From Dongia_B sp035539215 (GTDB taxonomy: Bacteria > Pseudomonadota > Alphaproteobacteria > Dongiales > Dongiaceae), in contig DATLIX010000068.1 in NCBI GenBank assembly GCA_035539215.1, forward strand, positions 1 through 9,711: a stretch of DNA of 9,711 nt. The letters run 5' to 3'. Shown here piece after piece: positions 5,639 to 9,711 of this stretch; the stretch's first letter is position 1, and each line of letters begins with the position of its first letter. The position numbers and the translations under genes are program-made. The notes beneath the pieces were generated by a model. The model did not search any database, was not told where the DNA came from, and worked only from the letters and a program-made list of their open reading frames with translations.

Positions 5639-7123
5639 TCAGTGCGCGAGGATACAGGCCTGGCCCTGCGCCGCCAGCGCGGTGCAGACCGATTTGGCCG
5701 CTGCCTTGTCGGCGAAAGGCCCCGCCTGGACGCGATAGAAAACGCCTTCGGCACCCTTGTCGACCTTTTCCACCATCAGGCTGAGATTGCCGAGCTGGCT
5801 CGGATGGGCCTTTTGCAGCTTGGCCCAGGTCGCCTTCGCCGCCGCCTCAGTCTTCACCGCCGCCAGCTGGACGCGGAGCTTGCCGCTCGGCGCGGCGGCA
5901 GGCGTTGTCGTTGCCGATTTTGCCGCCGGCTGCGCGGTTGCGGCAGCCGTGCCCGGCGTCGCGGCAGGGGCCGACGGGCTGGTGGCGGCCGACGCCGTTA
6001 TCGTCGGTGATGTCGCCGTCGATGATGTCGTGGCCGGCGCGGCGGGAACCGCCGGGCTAGCGCTCATGGCACTGGAGCCGGCATTGGGCACGGCGGGAAC
6101 GGCAGGCACCGCCGGCGCGGCGGGTGTCGTCGTCGCAGTGCCGGTCGCGGTTGCCGGTGCCGGCACGGCTGGCGCGGGGACGGCTGGCGCAGCGGTACTC
6201 GCTGCTTCCTGGCCGCTGGGCTGCTGCGTGCCCTGGCCCGCTTCATTCGTCGCCTGGCCGTTCGCCGCCGGCGTTCCTTCCGCGGCGGGTGCCGGCGGTG
6301 CCACCGGCTGTTCCGGCGGCGGCAGCACGGTTTCGCCCCCTTGCGTCTTCGGCTGGCCGTTCATGTTCTCCAGCACCTGGACGTTCTGATTGGGCACCTG
6401 CAGGCCACCCTGGTCGGTCGGCTTGACCTTTTCCGGCGTTGAATCGGCGGCAATGACCGGCACGTCGCCGCTGTGACGGGTGCCGATCCAGAAGCCGACG
6501 ATGACGATGGCCGCGACCGCGCCGGCGATCAGCACCATGCGGCGGTTGCGCTTGCGCCGGCCGTCATCCTCTTCGACGCGCGGATAGTCGCTGCCAAGCG
6601 GCGGCGGCCCCATATCGACGCCGGCGAGGAGATCGGGCTGGCTCGTGGCCGCCGCCGGGGCGCTGCCGAGATAGCTGCTGGCGGTGCCGCTGGCATTGTT
6701 GCCGAGGCTGCCCGCGGAAATCGGGCTCGGCGGCGTTACGCCGGCGGCATTGCCGAAACCGGCGGGTCCGCTGCTCATCGGATTATTACCCAGGGGAGGA
6801 TTACCCAGGGGAGGATTACCCAGGGGATTACTGCTCATCGGATTACCGGCGGCCGGATTGGCATTGGCGGGCGCCGTGCCGGCCTGACCGAAAGGCGCGT
6901 TGCCGGCGGCTGATCCCAGCGTCGGCTCGGCCCGCAGCGCCGAGGCGGTCGGCAGCGGCGCGTTCCCGATCTGGTCGGCGAGACGCTGTTCCGGAAGACG
7001 CTGCTCGGGCAGGCGGGGCGCTGCCTGGGAGGTGATCGGCGGCATGACATCGCCCCGCAGGCGGCCGAGGGCTGTGGCGATCTTGGCCTGGGCCTGTTCG
7101 GGATTGGGGTTGTCAGACGACAT
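5639..7123 (-). CDS. SPOR-domain single-pass membrane protein
   Basis: SPOR domains bind glycan strands stripped of stem peptides and so tend to mark the division septum. The 494-residue product has a cytoplasmic N-terminal part of about 190 residues, mostly Pro/Asn/Gly/Ala-rich and low in complexity. A basic stretch (RRKRNRR) precedes one membrane helix at about 196-214. A periplasmic linker includes EKVKPTDQGGLQVPNQ (231-246), resembling a segment I recall in alphaproteobacterial SPOR proteins, then a very Pro/Ala/Thr-rich region (about 265-412). The C-terminal SPOR domain spans about 415-492, with KLRVQLAAVKTEAAAKATWA and FYRVQAGPFADKAAAKSVC. The ATG at 7123 is preceded by AAGGAAGG at good spacing. 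It is the first gene of the nagZ-M50-scpA-scpB series and may act in division or septal peptidoglycan remodelling. It is not clearly FtsN or DedD, so no symbol is given. Confidence 0.88.
   Translation of the reverse strand: MSSDNPNPEQAQAKIATALGRLRGDVMPPITSQAAPRLPEQRLPEQRLADQIGNAPLPTASALRAEPTLGSAAGNAPFGQAGTAPANANPAAGNPMSSNPLGNPPLGNPPLGNNPMSSGPAGFGNAAGVTPPSPISAGSLGNNASGTASSYLGSAPAAATSQPDLLAGVDMGPPPLGSDYPRVEEDDGRRKRNRRMVLIAGAVAAIVIVGFWIGTRHSGDVPVIAADSTPEKVKPTDQGGLQVPNQNVQVLENMNGQPKTQGGETVLPPPEQPVAPPAPAAEGTPAANGQATNEAGQGTQQPSGQEAASTAAPAVPAPAVPAPATATGTATTTPAAPAVPAVPAVPNAGSSAMSASPAVPAAPATTSSTATSPTITASAATSPSAPAATPGTAAATAQPAAKSATTTPAAAPSGKLRVQLAAVKTEAAAKATWAKLQKAHPSQLGNLSLMVEKVDKGAEGVFYRVQAGPFADKAAAKSVCTALAAQGQACILAH
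6771..6845 (-). repeat. 15-bp tandem repeat within a duplicated 15-bp flank in the SPOR gene
   Basis: The plus-strand unit ATTACCCAGGGGAGG recurs with a 15-bp period at 6784-6828 (the last copy diverges at its end), encoding PLGNP-type repeats. The block is bracketed by two identical 15-bp copies of CTGCTCATCGGATTA at 6771-6785 and 6831-6845, which encode NPMSS. The nested pattern keeps frame and suggests replication slippage in the disordered cytoplasmic part of the protein. Confidence 0.88.
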
Positions 7124-7207
7124 GAGGAGCTACCTTCCTTCCCGCCCAGTTCACCAGAAACCTCTCGAGTCGCCAGCAAGCATCGGGAATGTTTGAGAAA
7201 TTTGCCT

Positions 7208-7237
7208 ATCAGACCAAGAATCGCCCGAGTCGGTCAA
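7208..7237 (-). promoter_or_regulatory. Candidate promoter for the SPOR-nagZ-M50-scpAB operon
   Basis: On the minus strand TTGACC (7237-7232) matches a -35 well. A -10-like TCTGAT (7213-7208) lies 18 bases downstream; TGATAG two bases further is an alternative. The predicted leader to the SPOR ATG is about 75-80 bases. The -10 is poor, so this is tentative. It is the best candidate in the gap between dgt and the SPOR gene. Confidence 0.35.
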
Positions 7238-7322
7238 GCATGAAGACCCGTGTTGAATCCGTTAACAGGCGGATTTGACAGCGTTTTTCAGGCATTTTTG
7301 TGACCGCCGCCGGCCTGGGTCC

Positions 7323-7350
7323 CGCGCGGGCAGGCATTCCTGCCCGCGCG
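7323..7350 (-). terminator. Perfect 12-bp hairpin directly after dgt, possible terminator
   Basis: CGCGCGGGCAGG (7323-7334) and CCTGCCCGCGCG (7339-7350) are exact reverse complements separated by four bases. The hairpin begins at the base next to the dgt stop codon (7351-7353). The bases after the stem in the dgt direction (GGACCCAGG) contain no T-run, so it is not a canonical intrinsic terminator. It may instead protect the 3' end, or act with Rho. Confidence 0.55.
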
Positions 7351-8526
7351 CTACATGCGCTCATAAGGGTCGAAAAGCCGCCGGTGCATCTCCAGCGCAT
7401 ATTTGTCAGTCATGCCGGCGATGTAATCGGCCACCAGACGGGCCGTCGCCGCGGTGCTGGGCGCATCGACGTCCTGCTGCCATTCCGACGGCAGGCAGGT
7501 CGGCTGGGCGACCAGCAGGCTGTAGAGATCGACCACCACGCGTTTCGCCTTCTGCGTCATCTGTACCACGCGATGGTGGCGGTACATGCGCCGGAACAGG
7601 AACTGCCGCAGACCGAGATCATTGGCCCGCATCTCCGCCGAGAAGGCGACCACCGGCCGGTCTAGCCGGCGGATGTCATCGAGACTGCGAATCTTCGCCG
7701 CGGCCAGGCGCCGCCGCGTTTCCGCCAGCACGTCGGTCACCATCTGGTCGATCATGCGGCGGATCGATTCGCCGATCAGCCGGCTCTGCTCCAGCCCCGG
7801 ATATTCGCGCGACACGGCGGCAAAGATCGGTCCCGCCAGCGGCACGTCATGCAGGTCTTCGATGGTGAAGAGACCGGCCCGCAAACCGTCATCGATATCG
7901 TGATTGTTATAGGCGATGTCGTCGCTCAGCGCCGCCACCTGCGCCTCGGCGCTGGCAAAGCCGGCGAGGTCGAGATCGCGCTGCTCATTATACGCCGCGA
8001 TCGTATAAGGCACGCGTTTCGCCAGCGCCTTGGCATCGGCATGCGGCCCGATCAGCGGCCCGTTATGCTTGACGATGCCTTCCAGCGTCTCCCAGCAGAG
8101 GTTGAGCCCGTCGAAAGCCGCGTAGCGCCGCTCCAGATGCGTGAGCACGCGAAACGTCTGTTCGTTATGATCGAAGCCGCCGTGATGCGGCAGGCAGTGA
8201 TCCAGCGCGTCCTCGCCGGCATGGCCGAAAGGCGGATGGCCGAGGTCATGCGCCAAAGCCACCGCTTCGGCGAGATCTTCGTTGAGGCCCAGCGCACGCG
8301 CCAGCGAGCGGGCGATCTGCGCCACTTCGATACTGTGGGTCAGCCGCGTGCGATAGTGATCGCCCTCGTGATAGACGAAGACCTGGGTCTTATGCTTCAG
8401 GCGGCGAAAGGCGGCACTGTGGATGATGCGGTCGCGGTCGCGCTGGAACAGCGAGCGGCTGGGACTTTCCGGTTCGGCCACAAGGCGGCCGCGCGACTGA
8501 TGCGGATCACTGGCAAAGGCTTCCAT
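7351..8526 (-). CDS. dgt: Deoxyguanosinetriphosphate triphosphohydrolase-like HD protein
   Basis: This family hydrolyses dNTPs to deoxynucleosides and inorganic triphosphate, affecting nucleotide pools. The product is 391 residues from the ATG at 8526. It shows the diagnostic opening ASDPHQSRGR, then RDRDRIIHSAAFRRLKHKTQVF (29-50), and EGDHYRTRLTHSIEVAQIARSL. The HD metal ligands are His64, His93-Asp94 (LAHDLGHPPFGH) and an Asp in ALSDDIAYNNHDIDDG near residue 203. All expected ligands are present and the length is normal. An in-frame GTG at 8589 would add 21 residues, and internal GTGs also exist. None has a clear ribosome site, and I chose the ATG because its N-terminus matches where the family usually begins. 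The GFA gene diverges from it. In many alphaproteobacteria argS follows this gene; here it does not. Confidence 0.92.
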   Translation of the reverse strand: MEAFASDPHQSRGRLVAEPESPSRSLFQRDRDRIIHSAAFRRLKHKTQVFVYHEGDHYRTRLTHSIEVAQIARSLARALGLNEDLAEAVALAHDLGHPPFGHAGEDALDHCLPHHGGFDHNEQTFRVLTHLERRYAAFDGLNLCWETLEGIVKHNGPLIGPHADAKALAKRVPYTIAAYNEQRDLDLAGFASAEAQVAALSDDIAYNNHDIDDGLRAGLFTIEDLHDVPLAGPIFAAVSREYPGLEQSRLIGESIRRMIDQMVTDVLAETRRRLAAAKIRSLDDIRRLDRPVVAFSAEMRANDLGLRQFLFRRMYRHHRVVQMTQKAKRVVVDLYSLLVAQPTCLPSEWQQDVDAPSTAATARLVADYIAGMTDKYALEMHRRLFDPYERM

Positions 8527-8673
8527 GCGGCGCAGATTAACAGCTTGCACCTTGTCCCGCACCGCCCGATTGCAAAGCTGTCCCCGCACCGCACGCAGGT
8601 TTGATGGTCGGTTTTATTGCAGACACTTGTCCCCGGCATTGCCAGGAGCGGCGGCCGAACGCAGAATGCCGGA

Positions 8674-9096
8674 ATGACGGAAAATCAGGACGCAACAGCC
8701 AGCTTCCCCCTCGCCGGCCATTGCCTGTGCGGCAAGGTGCATTACCGGCTGCTGGGACCGCCGCGCTGGACCGGCTATTGCCATTGCGAAAGCTGCCGGC
8801 GGGCGACCGGCTCGGTCGGCGTCGTCTATGCCGGTTTCGTCCAGGATCTCGTGGAGATCGAGGGGCCGGTGGCGGAATACGCTTCCTCGCCGGGCGTGAC
8901 CCGCAGCTTCTGCCCGCATTGCGGCACACCGATCGCCTATCGCAGCACCCGCTGGCCGGATGAGACACATATCCTTGTCGGCAGCATGGATAATCCGGCG
9001 GCACTTCCGCCGGCGCATCACTATCATGTGGACGAACAGATTCCCTGGCTACAGTTCGACGATCACCTGCCGCGCCACGGGAAACCGGAAAACTGA
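8674..9096 (+). CDS. GFA-family (CENP-V/GFA fold) zinc-binding protein
   Basis: The 140-residue product has the full cysteine set of the glutathione-dependent formaldehyde-activating enzyme (GFA) superfamily. These are Cys17 and Cys19 in GHCLCGKVHY, Cys36, Cys38 and Cys41 in CHCESCRRATG, and Cys80 and Cys83 in SFCPHCGTPIAYR. In family members these bind structural and catalytic zinc. The C-terminal part (ILVGSMDNP, then HHYHVDEQIPWLQFDD) is also typical. Most family members have no demonstrated activity, so a formaldehyde role should not be assumed. The ATG at 8674 is chosen because the domain begins about 12 residues later. An in-frame TTG at 8617 would add 19 unconvincing residues, and the AGGAG at 8643 is too far from the ATG to serve it. 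The gene is divergent from dgt and upstream of erpA, which has its own promoter candidate. Confidence 0.9.
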   Translation: MTENQDATASFPLAGHCLCGKVHYRLLGPPRWTGYCHCESCRRATGSVGVVYAGFVQDLVEIEGPVAEYASSPGVTRSFCPHCGTPIAYRSTRWPDETHILVGSMDNPAALPPAHHYHVDEQIPWLQFDDHLPRHGKPEN

Positions 9097-9153
9097 GCCT
9101 TTCCGCCGGATTCCGGCTATCACTGCGGCCCCGGCTGTCCGGCAATTGCAGGC

Positions 9154-9179
9154 CCCGCATGCGACTTGCGGGTTTGACT
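9154..9179 (+). terminator. Weak hairpin after the GFA gene, possible terminator overlapping the erpA promoter
   Basis: CCCGCA (9154-9159) and TGCGGG (9167-9172) form a 6-bp stem with a 7-base loop, followed by TTTGACTCTT. The T-run is interrupted. The right arm is directly followed by the -35 element of the erpA promoter candidate. It could separate GFA transcription from erpA, but the stem is short. Confidence 0.3.
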
Positions 9180-9201
9180 CTTGGCCACAACACCCTACAT
9201 T
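9174..9201 (+). promoter_or_regulatory. Candidate sigma-70 promoter for erpA
   Basis: TTGACT (9174-9179) and TACATT (9196-9201) are separated by 16 bases, a good match to sigma-70 consensus. Transcription would begin near 9208, about 33 bases before the erpA ATG. The ATG has GGGA seven bases upstream. The AT-rich stretch 9201-9216 just downstream could hold a regulator site, but I cannot identify one. Confidence 0.55.
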
Positions 9202-9240
9202 AACACTTGAATAGTTGACCTTTGCCATTGGGAATAACCG

Positions 9241-9606
9241 ATGAACGATATGTCGCCCAGTTCGACCGGTGCTGCCCGTCAGGTCGGTATCACCGAAAGC
9301 GCCGCCAAGCGGATTGCCTGGCTGATGCAGCAGGAAGGCGATGCGGCGCTGATGCTGCGCCTCAGCGTTTCCGGCGGCGGCTGTTCCGGCTTCCAATACG
9401 GCTTCTCCTTCGACAAGTCGCATCAGGTCGATGATCACCTGTTCGAGCGTGACGGGGTCAAGGTTGTGGTCGACGACACCTCGCTCGATCTCCTGGCCGG
9501 TGCAGAAATCGATTTCGTCGAGGATCTGGTGGGAGCCGCCTTCCAGGTGCGCAACCCCAATGCCGTCTCCTCCTGCGGCTGCGGCAGTTCCTTCTCCGTC
9601 GGCTGA
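9241..9606 (+). CDS. erpA: A-type iron-sulfur cluster carrier (ErpA/IscA/HesB family), probably ErpA
   Basis: A-type carriers accept Fe-S clusters from the scaffold and pass them to apoproteins. The 121-residue product has the three conserved cysteines: Cys48 in SGGGCSGFQYGFSFD, and Cys112 and Cys114 in the C-terminal SSCGCGSSF. It also has the usual NPNAVSSCGCG approach and the AAKRIAWLMQQEG helix near the start. The lack of adjacent isc or suf genes, the N-terminal extension of about 14 residues, and the position divergent from dgt (a frequent alphaproteobacterial arrangement) favour ErpA over a suf- or isc-operon protein. Sequence alone does not separate these paralogues firmly. The ATG follows GGGA at 9230-9233. 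The gene has its own promoter candidate and is followed after 25 bases by an intrinsic terminator. Confidence 0.92.
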   Translation: MNDMSPSSTGAARQVGITESAAKRIAWLMQQEGDAALMLRLSVSGGGCSGFQYGFSFDKSHQVDDHLFERDGVKVVVDDTSLDLLAGAEIDFVEDLVGAAFQVRNPNAVSSCGCGSSFSVG

Positions 9607-9631
9607 CCGTCTATAAAAACCGAAACTCGAG

Positions 9632-9659
9632 GCCGCCGAGGCTCCGCCCGGCGGCTTTT
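9632..9659 (+). terminator. Intrinsic terminator of erpA
   Basis: GCCGCCG (9632-9638) and CGGCGGC (9649-9655) form a 7-bp GC-only stem with a 10-base loop, followed directly by TTTT (9656-9659). It lies 25 bases after the erpA stop. An A-rich run (ATAAAAACCGAAA) before the stem gives a T-run on the minus strand too, though about 10 bases from the stem, so it might also work in reverse. Confidence 0.75.
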
Positions 9660-9711
9660 GCTATCGGGCAGCCACTTGGCGGTTGCGCCAAAGGCGCGCG
9701 GCTCGATATCT

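Noticed and set aside
4744..5784. 346-codon plus-strand open frame antisense to nagZ
   Set aside because: nagZ on the other strand has all its signature motifs. The antisense product is Arg/Gln/His-rich without domains or a plausible ribosome site.
5757..6389. Ala/Gly/Val-rich plus-strand frame resembling a membrane or PE-PGRS-like protein
   Set aside because: It mirrors the Pro/Ala/Thr-rich linker of the SPOR protein on the opposite strand; its composition follows from that repeat and not from independent coding.
8617..8673. Longer GFA protein starting at TTG 8617
   Set aside because: The added 19 residues resemble no family N-terminus, there is no ribosome site before the TTG, and the extension would run into the dgt upstream region.
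9105..9117. GCCGGA-T-TCCGGC inverted repeat after the GFA gene as a terminator
   Set aside because: The one-base centre cannot form a normal loop and no T-run follows.
9201..9222. ACTTGAATAGT region upstream of erpA as an iron or Fe-S regulator (IscR/RirA-type) box
   Set aside because: Only three bases on each side are symmetric, and no clear match to a consensus I can state was seen.

Overview
The window is GC-rich, densely packed and bacterial. It looks chromosomal, from an alphaproteobacterium, most likely of the Rhodospirillales type. The main evidence is gene order. A dGTPase-like gene (dgt), a SPOR-domain membrane protein, nagZ, scpA, scpB and tatA-tatB-tatC all lie on the minus strand, and an erpA-type iron-sulfur carrier gene diverges from dgt. 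This is a housekeeping neighbourhood known from many alphaproteobacteria. I see no tRNA, rRNA, CRISPR array, phage gene or insertion sequence.

Layout, read in the direction of minus-strand transcription (right to left). The dgt gene (7351-8526) ends at a perfect 12-bp hairpin that begins at the base after its stop codon. After a 227-bp gap with a possible promoter come the SPOR protein (5639-7123), nagZ (4576-5586), a site-2-protease-like M50 metalloprotease (3852-4544), scpA (2477-3802) and scpB (1464-2480). These five genes have gaps of 52, 31 and 49 bp and a final 4-bp overlap, so they are probably one operon. A 247-bp spacer with a good promoter candidate precedes tatA (1013-1216), tatB (291-944) and the N-terminal part of tatC, which runs off the left edge. 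On the right, a GFA/CENP-V-fold zinc protein gene (8674-9096) and erpA (9241-9606, with its own promoter candidate and an intrinsic terminator) read on the plus strand.

Functional theme: the five-gene block combines septal peptidoglycan binding (SPOR), muropeptide recycling (NagZ), an intramembrane protease and the ScpAB subunits of the SMC chromosome-condensation complex. The Tat genes encode folded-protein export. A shared link to cell-envelope growth, division and chromosome segregation is plausible but inferred.

The unusual points are modest. They are long acidic low-complexity extensions on both ScpA and ScpB, in-frame 15-bp tandem repeats in scpA and in the SPOR gene, an M50 protease with a TTG start set between nagZ and scpA, no argS between dgt and the SPOR gene, and a GFA gene between dgt and erpA. 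I found no convincing undescribed multi-gene system.
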